From Ustilaginoidea virens (taxonomy: Eukaryota > Ascomycota > Sordariomycetes > Hypocreales > Clavicipitaceae): a stretch of DNA of 64,000 nt. The translations under genes and the position numbers were made by a program. The notes below the pieces were generated by a model. The model was not told the DNA's origin and did no database searches. It was given only the letters and a program-made list of their open reading frames with translations. This document shows positions 22,529-33,634 of this stretch, piece by piece. Position 1 is the stretch's first letter. Every line of letters starts with the position of its first letter. The stretch is from contig NC_057320.1 of the NCBI RefSeq assembly GCF_000687475.1, positions 1,922,001-1,986,000 on the forward strand, read 5' to 3'.

Positions 22529-25234
22529 CACAGGTCTACGGGGCTCCGTCGGGCTCCATCGACGACCTCACGACCACAGGCCCGCACCAGCAATCGCCGC
22601 AGCAACACTCGACATCTGCTGCTCCTACTGCTGCTGCTACCCAGAAACGCTCTGCTCGTAAGCTGATCAAGGGCTTGTTCGGCTCCAACCGCGAGTCGAA
22701 TGACGCTCAACAGCAACAACAACAACAGCAACAACAACAGCAACAACAACAGCAACCACAACAACATCACCCGCCAGCACAACCAACCTCGTCGCAGCAG
22801 ACTATTATTCAAAACCAGTCGGACCCATACGACAACACGGCCGGACTTGCTCACAGGCCGTCACAGAGGGTGAGAAACCCTTCCATTCTGAAGGAGAGCT
22901 TGTCTCAGGCGACAGATATTTCCGATCATCGTGACTGGCGACCGGAAGTCTCCTGCAGCCAGCAGCCCTCAACGCCTCATCAAGCTGGTCGGCACGACGA
23001 GTATTCATTTGACAGGCGTGCATCTAACGTGGAATCCTCGTTACAGGACTCTCGCGTGCTTTTGAGCAACAACTTCGTCCGCCAAGTCTCTCCCGAACAC
23101 CTGGAGACGTCGCCGTACAACGAGGTTTATCAACCGCCCGATTACCCATCTCCACGCAAACAGCCTCCCAACCAGCAACCTCCATTGCCTTTGCAGGACC
23201 CACAACCACAGCCGCTTCAGCGCCAGGGGACGATTCACATCCAGGACCAGCAAGCTCAGCACGGATCCCCCCAACAACAGCAAGGCGCAGCTCACGACCA
23301 GCAAGTTCACCAAGGACGCCAACAGCCCTTCCCTTACGCCTCGAGAACCGCCCAAGGTTCGTATCAGCACACTGGAGAAGCACCCATTGCAACGAGTCAG
23401 CATCCCACTGGCCCGCACTTTCAAAACGTTGAGACAATCTCCCAACTCTCTCACGATTCTCTGGTGACCCATTCTGAAGCGAGGTCTTCTCTGTCGCAGC
23501 ACCAGGGACTCCAGCTCCAGGGCTTCGATCACGCATCTGCACCGTCTCAAGACATCTCTACCCACACGCCGCTGAACCAGGGAGCGAGCGTCCAAGAACA
23601 GGACCAGGCAGTAATGGCACCGCCCACACCTGGAGGAGGCGGACAGCCGACCAGCCGCCGCGCCCAGGACGCTGAGAAGGCGCTCCGCGGCCAAGTTGAC
23701 GCACCGCCCGGCCCTCCTCCCGGTTACCATCGCCAAGGCAGCATCTCTCTCAACACGGTGAGCCCCGCGCCGGCCCCTGGTCAAGGCGTACCGTCAAACA
23801 CGGGTTATCGTGGAGACAGAGGCTCGCAATACATGGATGCTTCTTCGGGTGCTGAGCAGGGTCGAAACAGCCCCCAGCCTTCGGATAGAGACACAGAACT
23901 CGAGAAACAGTTCAAAGACCTTCGTGAGCACTTCTTCCCTCTTCCTCCTCTTCCTCTCTTCTCCTTTTCAGTTTGCGCGTTTGGATCCATTCCCTTTTTC
24001 ATCCCAATCAGCGGGAGCGGGGAAACAAGAGACAGCTGACATGAGGAAAAGTTGCGAAATATAAACACGTGAAGCGGTACTACTTTGAGAGCAAGTCCCA
24101 AATCGAGCAGCTCAGCAGCCAGGTCGAGCAATTGCAAAACGCCGTCGCCAATCAACGCATGTCTCAGTCGCGAACAGCGTGGGACGACAACGAGTACTCA
24201 ACCAGGTTCAATCGCCTCAACGGTGCCATCAATAATCTTTCCTTCAACATCCGGAAGGACTGGCGTTGCTTGCCTCCCTGGCTGGATAATCTGGTCAGCG
24301 GCGAGGCTTTGAAAACTGGAAAGCAGGAGATGACGGCTGTTGGCCGCGCAGTCGTATCCCGTTGGCTGGTGGAGGAGCTTTTCAACAGATGCTTCCACCC
24401 TGCACTGGAGGCACAGTTTAGCGCAGAGCTGAAGGAGATTGAGCTCAGCATCCGAGGCAACTCGCACACGCTTTGCAGCCCGGAGGAGTTTGACGCCCTG
24501 ACGACCAAGGTTGTCAACTGGAGGATGGCGACGCTGGACGGACTGCAGAAGAGACTGGGCTCGGCAGAGGCAGCGCAAAACCGCGACATGCTGACGGGCA
24601 AGGTGACGGCGAGCTTGACCGCGTATCTGTACCACTATCTCAGCTCGCCCCCTCCCCACGGAGTGGAGGGCAGCACATCCGTGATTGCGGAGCTAGCGGT
24701 TGCGATTGCCGCCAACTTGCCGCTGGAGAGCCGAGATGTAGCCATCACATATCCTCTCCCAGGAAATCTGGTGCAAACAAGCTTCATGGAGGTTGAGAAG
24801 ACAGGGCTGCCGTCGCTAGATGGGCAAAGGGATGGGGAGGGCGATTCAGATGCAGACGAGGACGAAGACGACAAGGATACGAATGCTAAAACTAGGGGGG
24901 ACAAGGCGAAAGCCGGTGGTACGTCAATGCCTCTTGAAACAAACACTCTTTTCTCCTTGCTATTTCTTTTCTCTTCTTTCTCTCTCTGTCTCTCTGTCTC
25001 TCTGTCTCTCTTTTTTTTTTTTTTTTTCCCTCTCCTTTTTCCCTTTTCACCTGGCTTGGCGTTCTATGGCCACAAACAGCGATGCACTTGCGAGTTTGAT
25101 GTGGGAGACTGACCGTGATATACTCACAAACAGGTTCGATCAAGGACGCGGCCAAGGTACGATTCGCCGGATTTGTTGCGTTGGAAGTTCGAGGTCGACA
25201 GGTGCTTGCCAAGGCTCCGGTTTGGACATTTTGA
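21886..25234 (+). CDS. Large polyQ/polyH protein with conserved C-terminal coiled-coil/helical domain, function unknown
   Basis: Exons: 21886..23923, 24052..24918, 25134..25234; 3,006 bases, 1,001 residues. The first roughly 680 residues are disordered and Gln/Pro/Ser-rich, with several polyQ tracts (mixed CAG/CAA), two polyHis runs near 22435-22490, and a basic motif KRSARKLIKGLFGSNRES at about 22645-22700 that is likely a short functional element. Intron 1 (GTGAGC..., CTGAC branch) joins the disordered part to a coiled coil (AKYKHVKRYYFE...SQIEQLSSQVEQLQ). A helical domain follows (residues about 720-900; RKDWRCLPPWL, RWLVEELFNRCFHPAL), then an acidic stretch and a short conserved-looking tail SIKDAAKVRFAGFVALEVRGRQV. 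I recognise this architecture as fungal but not its function. Intron 2 (215 bases) is pyrimidine-rich; a competing acceptor ends at 25079 but leads to a stop. A role as scaffold or prion-like assembly protein would be inference only. Confidence 0.85.
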
Positions 25235-26267
25235 CTACATGTTTGACGGCTGGTGTTGTTTATGGAGGAGCAAGTACACTACACTGCGAAGCGGGTAGGA
25301 GGATATATACAACGCCGTTTACCCCCCATGGTGGGGCAAATGCCCGCACACAAAACTCGGGAAGCATCTGACGCCGTTCGTGGGCAAAAGTGGACGTGAC
25401 CGTAATTTAACTTCCCTTTGGACAGCGCGTGGACGTGAGATGCGGTCTATGTTTGATGTTAGGATGTCGGGATGTTGCTCTGCAAATGCCGGTGTTTGTG
25501 GAGTTTTTGGCAGGAGCCACCGAGTACATGACAGCGTGCGTACGTAACGTGGTGGTCACCAGAAACACTGACTGCAACGTGCGCACACGGCCCGTCAATC
25601 CACGCACCCATTCTGTGGAGCAACCCAGGGCCAGGGAAGGAGAGGGAGCCGTACGGTGTCGGTGAAGACTCAAGCTCGGGGGTTGGAGTCGGTCGAAATG
25701 AGCAATAGTGACTCATGCCTCGTACGCGCGTGCGCATCAGGAGGGAGAGTTTGAGTTTGAGTGAGTGTGTCGTCTGCTTGGTCAGAGTGGTACATAGTCA
25801 GTTGCCAGGTTCTGGTGGCCGAGTTGAGTCACACTGACTGACCCGACCCCGCACCACCTTTTTTTCTTTTTTCTTTTTCTTTTTTTTTTCTTTTTCCTTT
25901 TTTTTTTTGGGGGGGGCCCTCCCCTCAAGCACGTGCCATGGAGTAGTTGAACCCGGGCAGTTTTGGCTTTCCAACTCGGTGCTACATACCTACATGTAGG
26001 TACCTAATGTTTATGCTGGTGCTTCCGTCCGTACTTTGTACTCCGTACTCCGTCGAGTTTCTTTCCCCAGGCAGACCTCGTTCGTACATAAAAGGCTTTG
26101 TCTCAAAAGGTAAACCACCTACCATCATCACCAACGGGGCCAATTCCACATCCAGCTGTTTCTCTCAGTCGCAACGAGTGGCCCATCTCTCGGTTCTTTC
26201 TCATCACTCTTCCTTCAAATCCCTGCTTCTCGAATAAAGAGCCCCATAATCGCCCATACACCAGAGA
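25235..26267. promoter_or_regulatory. Intergenic region upstream of eIF6
   Basis: About 1 kb. A long interrupted T run at about 25858-25908, ending in eight G, lies near its middle. An AGGTACCT palindrome at 25998-26005 and two TACTCCGTA/ACTCCGT motifs at about 26035-26052 lie within 270 bases of the eIF6 ATG, which suggests promoter-proximal positions. No gene seen. Confidence 0.5.
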
Positions 26268-27286
26268 ATGGCTGTTCGTGCTCAATTCGAAAACTCCAAC
26301 GAGTACGTCGCACCCCTCTTGCGCAAGTCCAAGCATCTTCCCCCCCCCCCCCCCATACCCAACCTTTCTTTCCAAAGGACCGTCAGGACATGATGGAATC
26401 GTTGAATCACCCTTTGCTGCGGCCGACGGTCCGGTCCTATTTGGAAACAGACATGCTACCCAAATTCTTTTTTTTTGCTCTCTCTTGTTTTCTCCACCGT
26501 CGTCGCATCTTCCCGCTTGCTGAAAAGCCGTGCTTGCAACTGACGTTGGATGTCTTCTGTTTCGTTCCCCCCCCAAACAGGGTTGGGGTCTTTTCGACTC
26601 TGACGAATTCGTATGCCCTGGTGGCCCTCGGCGCCAGCGAAAACTTCTACAGCGTGTTCGAAGCTGAGCTCCAAGACGTCGTGCCCACAGTCCGCACCAC
26701 GATTGCTGGGACCCGCATCATCGGCCGACTGACGGCCGGCAATCGAAAGGGCCTGCTTGTGCCCACGACGACCACGGACCAGGAGCTGCAACACCTGCGC
26801 AACTCGCTTCCGGACTCGGTGCGCATCCAGCGCATAGAGGAGCGTCTCTCTGCCCTCGGCAATGTCATTGCCACCAACGATCACATAGCCCTGATCCATC
26901 CCGATCTCGAGCGCGAAACAGAGGAAATCATTGCCGACGTCCTCGGCGTCGAGGTCTTCCGACAGACCGTCGCCGACAACGTCCTCGTGGGCAGCTACAT
27001 GAGCCTGTCCAACCAAGGCGGTTTGGTGCATCCCAAGACGAGCATTCAGGACCAGGATGAGCTATCCAGCCTCTTGCAAGTGCCTCTTGTCGCCGGCAGC
27101 GTCAATCGCGGCAGCAATGTCGTCGGTGCTGGCATGGTTGTCAATGATTGGCTAGCAGTCACCGGGCTCGACACCACCGCCACAGAGCTCAGCGTCATCG
27201 AGAGCGTTTTCCGACTGGGCGAGGGCCTGGGACCCAGCAACATCAACACCAGCATGAAAGATACCATGGTCGAAAGCTTTTACTAA
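26268..27286 (+). CDS. TIF6: Ribosome anti-association factor eIF6
   Basis: Binds the 60S subunit, is needed for its nucleolar maturation and blocks joining to 40S until released. Exons 26268..26302 and 26581..27286; 741 bases, 246 residues, matching the invariant length of the family (about 245). The 35-base first exon encodes [12 protein letters not shown]; splicing restores [16 protein letters not shown], the family N-terminus. The five-fold alpha/beta propeller repeats are visible ([74 protein letters not shown]). The C-terminal tail is short. The 278-base intron contains a run of 16 C and an open frame that extends the downstream exon spuriously; the true start is the ATG at 26268. Confidence 0.97.
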
Positions 27287-28287
27287 AAGAGGCCCGACGC
27301 CTGACGCCTAGTCTGAATCCCGGTTCTGCTTCAGCTTTGTCATGCCGACTAGATCCGGGTTGGGGTTTTAGCCTAGGCTTCGCTTGGATTTATCCCTTGA
27401 CGCGAGATGACTTTATCATCATATCATGATGTGATTATGTTTTTCAAAGGGCGTGGTGTTTTTTTTTTTTTTTTTTTTTTTTGGATTCAATACCATTTCA
27501 GTCACGATTGCTATTCTTGACGCTTGTGTTTGTCTAATCATCATGCCGCGCAACGACGGCAACGCCAGCGAAGCATGGTGCAAAGGGTTCGGGAAATATT
27601 GGAATCTGTTGAGGGTAAATGCGGGTAGAGGCTTGTTTGGTGTCCTTCCCTCGTGGCACACCTTCGCCCCCCTCCCCCGCGGTGCTGTCGCTAGACCAGG
27701 GGCTGACAACAGACTTGGGGGCACAAAGCCAAGCAAGGCGAGAGGCATTGATGGCGTTTGTTTTTCTTGTCGGTTTTTGATATACTGGAGGTGTTGGGGG
27801 CTTCGCGCGTGCCTGTCAGCCGTATCAATGCTGTCTGCACGAGGGGCCGCGTGACGAGCTGGCTTTTTGCGTCGTGCAACCACAAAACAACCATTTGCAA
27901 GCAGAGATGGGTTCAGGAAGAAGACAGGGAGTCGGGGGAGCAGGAACCAGGAACCAGAAACACCAACGGGACGGAACATCACAGGACAGGAAGGACAGGA
28001 AGGACAGGACAATTTTACCCTTTTCAAATTCATGTCGCGTTGGCGTCGTCGTTGGCTTTCTGCCCCGCAATTGCATCCTTCCTCTCGCGTCTTTCCCACC
28101 ACCGCCCCACCGCCCCACCGCCCCCTCCACCGCCTTCCACCGCCTGCCCTTCTCGGCGAACAACCAAACCAACTACCCCTCCCTCTCGTCCCCTCGTCCC
28201 CTCGTTCCCTCGTTTCAAGAAAATCCGTTCATAATCCATAAAATCTATCCCGACATTTCCATCAAGCCCCCAAATTCCCCCGGCACC
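27287..28287. promoter_or_regulatory. eIF6 3' flank and EFM4 promoter region
   Basis: About 1 kb. A run of 24 T at 27459-27482 lies 170 bases after the eIF6 stop. The last 200 bases before the EFM4 ATG are a C/T-rich tract with CACCGCCC- and CCCTCGTC-type short repeats, a typical fungal core-promoter pyrimidine stretch. No gene supported. Confidence 0.5.
27459..27482. repeat. Run of 24 T
   Basis: Homopolymer 173 bases downstream of the eIF6 stop codon. Confidence 0.9.
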
Positions 28288-29077
28288 ATGACTGCCCCGG
28301 CTTCGCCGCCAAGTCGCCTCGATCCCTCCGAGCTAGGAACCAAAGAATAGTACGTCGTCCCAAACCCCCCCTCAGCACCCTCTCACGCGCAACGGGCCCA
28401 CCAACCCCTCCCTGACACGATCCCCAAACCATCATCATCCATCCGTTCCCCCATCCCCCCCCCTCCCCCCTTACTTGCAGCTGGAATAAGCTCTACACGC
28501 GCGAGCTGTCCAACCACGCCTCGGACCCGCACGATATCGGCACCGTCTGGTTCGACGACTCGGACGCCGAGGCCAAAATGGTGCGGTTCCTCGACGGCCT
28601 CGCCGGCCTCCCCCGGAGCTCCGCCTCCATCCTCGATCTCGGCTGCGGAAACGGCTCCATGCTGCTCGCCCTCCGCGCGGGCGACTGGACCGGCCGCGCC
28701 CTGGGCGCCGACTACAGCCCCCAGAGCGTCGCGCTGGCCAGGCAGGTCGCCGCGGCGGAAGCCCTCGGCGGAGGCGGCGACTGCCCGCCCCTCGAGTTTC
28801 GCGAGTGGGACATCATGTCCGGGCCGTACGCGGCGGTCCTGGACGGCGCGCAGGAGTCTGGGTGGGACGTGGTTCTCGACAAGGGCACCTTTGACGCCGT
28901 CTGCTTGTCAGGCGAAAAGATCCAGGACAGGCGGCTGTGCGAGCTGTACTGCGCCAGGGTCCTCCCTCTGGTCAAGAAGGGGGGCGTGCTGCTGGTGACG
29001 AGCTGCAACTGGACCGAGGACGAGCTGACCAGGTGGTTTCAGCGCGAGGGCGGTGGCGTGCGTGACGCTGCTGATGG

Positions 29078-29112
<35 letters not shown>

Positions 29113-29255
29113 ATGCTGATGCTGATGCTGATGCTGATGCCGATGCTGCCGCGGGGCCGAGGTTTGCGGTCGTTGGCAAGGTCGACTACCCGTCTTTTAG
29201 TTTTGGAGGCGTCAAGGGGCAGACTATCAGCACGCTGTGTTTTAGAAAGGAGTAG
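28288..29255 (+). CDS. EFM4: EFM4-type protein-lysine N-methyltransferase (eEF1A)
   Basis: Class I SAM-dependent methyltransferase of the Efm4/See1/METTL10 family, which methylates a lysine of eEF1A in the cytoplasm. Exons 28288..28349 and 28481..29255; 837 bases, 278 residues. Splicing rebuilds TKEYWNKLYTRELSNH, the family N-terminus. Motif I is ILDLGCGNGS, followed by GADYSPQSV, FREWDI, and the Efm4-type post-motif DKGTFDAVCLSGE. The C-terminus KVDYPSFSFGGVKGQTISTLCF closes the fold. Between residues about 225 and 250 lies a low-complexity Ala then Ala-Asp repeat coded by GCT and GCTGAT units (about 29068-29152), absent from the core of the family and probably a loop expansion. The coding sequence is markedly GC-rich. 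Confidence 0.9.
29068..29152 (+). repeat. In-frame GCT/GCTGAT microsatellite in EFM4
   Basis: A run of GCT codons passes into alternating GCT-GAT codons, coding for polyAla then (Asp-Ala)n. It is in frame and probably variable in length among strains. Confidence 0.85.
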
Positions 29256-29860
29256 GAATAACAAGAGCGACGGACGGTGCCAGTCGGCGGGTGCCTTTGC
29301 TTTCGCACTGTCACGGTGAAGGTGCACTTTGACGCAGTTGAAGAGGCAGCCTCTGGTTTGCAGGCCCCAAGGAGCCAAGCTACTGTGCCGGCATCGTTTG
29401 TAACTTTGCGTGTGTTTTTTTTCCTCCGTCTCGTTTTTTTGCTCTATTCTTGTATACGCCTGTCCCAAACTCGTAGCAGCCCCCCCTTCCCCCCCCCCTC
29501 CCTTCCCCCCTTCTCACCTCCCCATCATCATCATCATCATCATCATCATCAGCACCTCCCAAACCCATCTATCCCTCGTACCCTCTCCCCTCGATAGATG
29601 CGGGACCAGCTTTCTCTCTCTCTGGCAAAAATGTTTACTCTTCAAACACTTTGCGTCACGAACAATATAGACAGGTGGTGCCTTTTGGTTTTTTTTTTTT
29701 TTTTTTTCCGGTTTTCCTTCATTTTACCTCGAATTGCCATCCACATTTCTTGGGGACTTTTGGGCGACTTTCCTTTTCCCACTTGGCAGGGCGCGGAGCA
29801 TGGTTTCTGCGGCGGTACAAAGGCACTGCTTCATTACGTCTTTCTTGCTACCATCTCATT
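29256..29860. other. Convergent intergenic region EFM4/PP2A-A
   Basis: About 600 bases between two stop codons, with C runs at 29480-29510, an (ATC)n tract of about 25 bases near 29524-29550, and a T run at 29690-29707. These are 3' UTR-like sequences. No gene seen. Confidence 0.55.
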
Positions 29861-32405
29861 CTATGGCGAAGTGTTCATGGGGTCTCCGCTCGGCATGGAT
29901 CCTGTGGCCTCGGCTGCCGCTGTGGTCGCAAAATATCGAACATCAACATCATCATCCTTTTGTAGCTTCGCGAGATTGGGCAGGACACGTTGTTGAATCA
30001 GCTCCTGGCCCTTGGGCGATGGCATCATCTTTGCCCCTTCCCTCTCCAGCGAATACAGCGTCCCTTCGTCTGGCAAGCGGCGCAGGGCATTGATGAGGAC
30101 TGAATAGGTCTTGGCCACGTTGAATCGAATATTGGGAATGTCATCGTCGACCATCTTGTCCAGCATGGGCAGGATCGACTTGGCAACGACAGTCAGGCTG
30201 ACAACACCGGCCAGGGTCTAGTCTTTTGGTGAGTACTTGTAGCCAGACGGTCGTCATCGCATTCTTCTGTCCGCAAGCGGCAACTTACCGAGATGGCAAA
30301 GCAAGTGGTCATTCGGTACAGGTAGTTGGGGTGGCTTCCCATTCCCATGACCTTGGGAATTATCTGCTCGCTCGCCCACTCCACCCCAAAGACTTCCGTC
30401 AACTTTTTCAGGTTATGAGTGGCAGCCTCACGAATGGAGAAGACGGTGTCCCCCAGCCAACCCATGCACAAGTTGCTCAATTTCTCATCAAAGAACTTGA
30501 CACCGAGTTGGCTCGCGAGCAAGGGAATGTACTCGATGATGGCAAGGCGAACTCTCCATTGCTTGTCCTCGGCCAACTGAATGATTGCTGGCAGCAAAGA
30601 TTGAGACAACAGGTCGATGCCGATGACTGTGACACAAGTATTAGTAGTATTTACTAATAAAAAGAAGAAGAAAAAAAAAAAGACATGCTACTTGCCTTGG
30701 TTTACCTGTTCCAGTTTTGAAATGATGTGAAGCCTGACTTCAGGAAACTCGTCCTTCAGCATCTGTAGAAACATGGGTAAGAGGTGATCAATGGTCCTGC
30801 ACCAACGCCTCGTCAGTCTCGGTTGCCAGTGCTGACCGGAGTTTCAAACTCAACGCACTCTTGCTTCCCCAGGATGGGGGCCAATCCGCTAATCTGGGTA
30901 CCCAGGGCGGCGCGAACGTGTTGGGAATTGTCAGAAACAAGATCTTCGACGCTGCTCATGATATCATTAAGCAAAGTAGCTCGCTCCACCAACGCGCAGA
31001 ATCCGGGTATCTGGCCGGCGATGGCAGTTCGAACTTCGGCCTCATTGTCCTTTAGGAGCTTGACAAACGCCGGAACAAGATCTCTGGACACCACCTCTTC
31101 GTCTACCGCTTTGGCGATCTGCGCATGTTTTTAGTTCAAGATCAGCATGTTTGGGACGTGTACAAGAAATGTATATAAATATATCTCCTTGTGGGGGTGG
31201 GATTGTCTGACCTTTTCGAATCGGTCGGCAATCATGTACCGGACTCTCCAGCTCTTGTCTTCTATTAAATTGCGCAGCGAGGTCAACAAAACACCGTGAC
31301 TAGACTGCTGCTCTTTAGGTACGACTTCCGCGATGGAGATGAGGACTTCGACGGTAAGTAGTCGCACGCTATCCTGGTCATCCTGGACCAGATGCTGAAA
31401 CAGCGGTATCATGTCCTCAATGACAATGGACGCTGGCATCTCCTTGACAAATTTGGCGAGGTTAGTGGCGGCTTGTCTGCGGACCATTGGCGTGTCGTCG
31501 TGGACAATGAGGCCAAATTGCTGTCGAAGCTGTTCTTGGGTCGGGGGGGAGACTTTGCGGTAGGGCGTTGTGAAAAGGCCGCAACCGGAGACCTTTGAGG
31601 TGAACCAGTCGGCCTTGGAGAGTCGGATGGTTAGGGGGATGAAGTACTCCTCGACTTGCTGTGGTGAGAGGGCCTCGCATATCTTGTTTAAGGATTCGAC
31701 GGCCTGGATGCAGCAGGGTCAGGGCCATCATGTTTCCATGCCTGATGGGAACAAGGTCTCCGAGTCAGCGCCAAGAGTGCAGTTGAAGCGTACCTTGTCT
31801 CGAACGACTGGCTCTTCGATGGCGGCCAGGTTCTCCAATGGCGAGAGCAGAACATGGGCATATGTTGATCCGCCAACGTACTCGACAAAGCTGCCTAGCT
31901 CCTCGCTCAGCGCGACCAGGACTTCATCCTCGTCTTCGACCGATTCTGAAGAGAGCCGAACATGTTGTTGATGTGTTAGAGGCCAATACGCCAAGACAGA
32001 CGAGAACAACCGGGGTTTGGACAAGGAAGCGAGGCACACTGACCATCGAGGAAAGGGATAAGCTCGTCTCTGGTGCGCTGGGCGCCGAGGGCGAGAGCAA
32101 TGGTGGACAGGCGATGGATGGCATTGAGACGGAGCAAGACATCGTCATGCTATAAAGCGCGGGAAAGAACCATGGTTAGCATGGGGGACGGAGCGGAGCG
32201 GAGCAGAGCAGAAGACCCGGAAGCTGGACGGATGCATCTGGACGCGTGGGACGATGACGACAGAGGGGAGGGTTCGGGTCGGGTCGGGTCGGTCGAGTCA
32301 GATGATGAAAGGGAAGGCCAACAACTCTGACCGCCTCACCTTGAGCTCGTCGATGAGGACTGCGATGGGGTAAAGCTCGTCGTTTGCGTTGGTCGCGTCA
32401 GTCAT
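29861..32405 (-). CDS. TPD3: Protein phosphatase 2A scaffold (A) subunit, HEAT-repeat
   Basis: Scaffold that joins the PP2A catalytic C and regulatory B subunits. Exons: 32405..32340, 32149..32044, 31945..31794, 31703..31212, 31118..30859, 30796..30696, 30626..30289, 30217..29861; 1,872 bases, 623 residues. Tandem HEAT repeats fill the whole protein, with family segments [92 protein letters not shown], and [13 protein letters not shown] near the end. The C-terminus carries about 35 residues beyond the last repeat (Ala/Thr/Met-rich). Intron 6 (30695..30627) begins GCAAGT, a GC-AG intron: only this donor restores [17 protein letters not shown], the invariant family sequence. Seven introns make this the joint most intron-rich complete gene of the window, with the transporter at 43249-45001 close behind. 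Confidence 0.96.
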
Positions 32406-32598
32406 GGCGAATGACGGGGTCGACAGCGCTTCAGCAGAGGAGATGTGAGAAAACGTTTCGTCGAGATGGGGGGGGGAGGGAGGGAGGGATGTTGGAGCGA
32501 GGGGTGTGGCAAGGCGATGGGGGTGGTGGTGGTCCTTGTCTTGTCGTGGAGCCCAAACAAGCAGCAACCAGACTCCAGAGCAGAGCAGGGCAGAGCAG

Positions 32599-32666
32599 GG
32601 CAATGAGCAGAGCAGGGCAATGAGCAGAGCAGGGCAATGAGCAGAGCAGGGCAATGAGCAGAGCAG
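32599..32666 (+). repeat. 17-base tandem repeat, four copies
   Basis: Unit GGCAATGAGCAGAGCAG repeated four times without change, flanked on both sides by further AGCAG units. It sits about 200 bases upstream of the PP2A-A start codon. Confidence 0.9.
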
Positions 32667-32933
32667 AGCAGAGCAGAGCAAGTCACCCAATCCGTTGGTG
32701 GGTGCATGTGCGCGCACTGCCTGCTGGCAGGAAACGTTCCTACCAGGGTAGGTACATGTACCAGACACCAGTACAATCCTCACAATCCGCACCCCGCCAA
32801 TGGCTGGCGGCCAGAGGAAGGAAGGGTGGACGGGTGGGTGGGCATCAAGAACAAGACAAGGCAAGGCGTATATACCGTTGTACCTGTACCTTGCCGGGTG
32901 CGGACAGGCTTGCAGTGGCGACGTACACGGCAG

Positions 32934-32983
32934 GTACATGGCAGTGGTACATGGCAGAGGTACATGGCAGTGGTCCATGGCAG
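32934..32983 (+). repeat. 13-base tandem repeat, about four copies, ending in a G run
   Basis: Unit GTACATGGCAGTG occurs as four near-identical copies (the last shortened and with a base change), directly followed by 16 G. Confidence 0.85.
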
Positions 32984-33426
32984 GGGGGGGGGGGGGGGAA
33001 TGTGCCGCCATATTTCCGTGACCAAACGTGAGAATGATAACAAGTACCCAAAAGGTACACTTTCTATTGTTTCGATCCATGTGCGCAGCCTAGGGGGGTG
33101 TAAGCGATATATATATATATATAAACTTGTCTCGAACGTTGCGACGTGAGAAGATAATTCCGGGTCAAACTAGCATTTTCGTCGGCAAATCGTATGCGAA
33201 AACAAGATTGCCTGCATTATATATATATATATATATATATATTGTGCCGTGCTGCTGCATTCGCACTCGCCCAGTGGTTGTCGCGGGGATTCTAGGGCAC
33301 CCAAGGTCAGCTACTTCCAGAGTACGTACACAGTACATACCAGACCACATCCACACTTGTAACAGCCGCTTCTTCTGTTAGGCAGCCCCACCTGCCAGGT
33401 GATAGAATAGATACGTGCTGAGCCCT

Positions 33427-33470
33427 GGCAAGCGCCAGGCAAGCGCCAGGCAAGCGCCAGGCAAGCGCAA
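33427..33470 (+). repeat. 11-base tandem repeat, four copies
   Basis: Unit GGCAAGCGCCA occurs four times, the last copy ending CAA instead of CCA. Confidence 0.9.
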
Positions 33471-33493
33471 AGTACAATTCTCCAAGACAGCCA

Positions 33494-33634
33494 TTACGGA
33501 TTTAGGTCTTGAATATTGACTTCTTCTGAAGAGCTGTCATTGCCCAAGGTAACCTTTACCGAGTCATTTCCTCCGCGGGCCTTGGACCTTGCCGAAGAGC
33601 CCGAGAAGGAAAGTTGGCGCGCCTTGATAACTCG
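33494..33634 (-). pseudogene. Orphan coding-like fragment (possible C-terminal exon remnant)
   Basis: Read on the minus strand after a TTATAG acceptor-like site, a 46-codon frame begins RVIKARQLSFSGSS, continues through a Ser/Lys/Asp-rich part and ends EEVNIQDLNP and a stop. It has the balanced composition of a natural C-terminal tail, unlike the flanking low-complexity DNA. No upstream exons are visible between it and the FRS1 start. It may be the relic of a lost gene or chance. Confidence 0.25.

Noticed and set aside
22105..22854. 249-codon minus-strand frame rich in Leu and Val
   Set aside because: It is the antisense of the CAG/CAC-rich exon of the polyQ gene; poly-Leu and poly-Val are its shadow.
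25080..25133. Extra exon in the polyQ gene after an acceptor ending at 25079
   Set aside because: The reading from that acceptor stops within a few codons in the required phase; the next acceptor (AG at 25132-25133) restores the conserved-looking tail.
26390..26580. Upstream extension of the eIF6 open frame
   Set aside because: It is intron sequence read in frame; splicing from the ATG at 26268 gives the exact eIF6 N-terminus.
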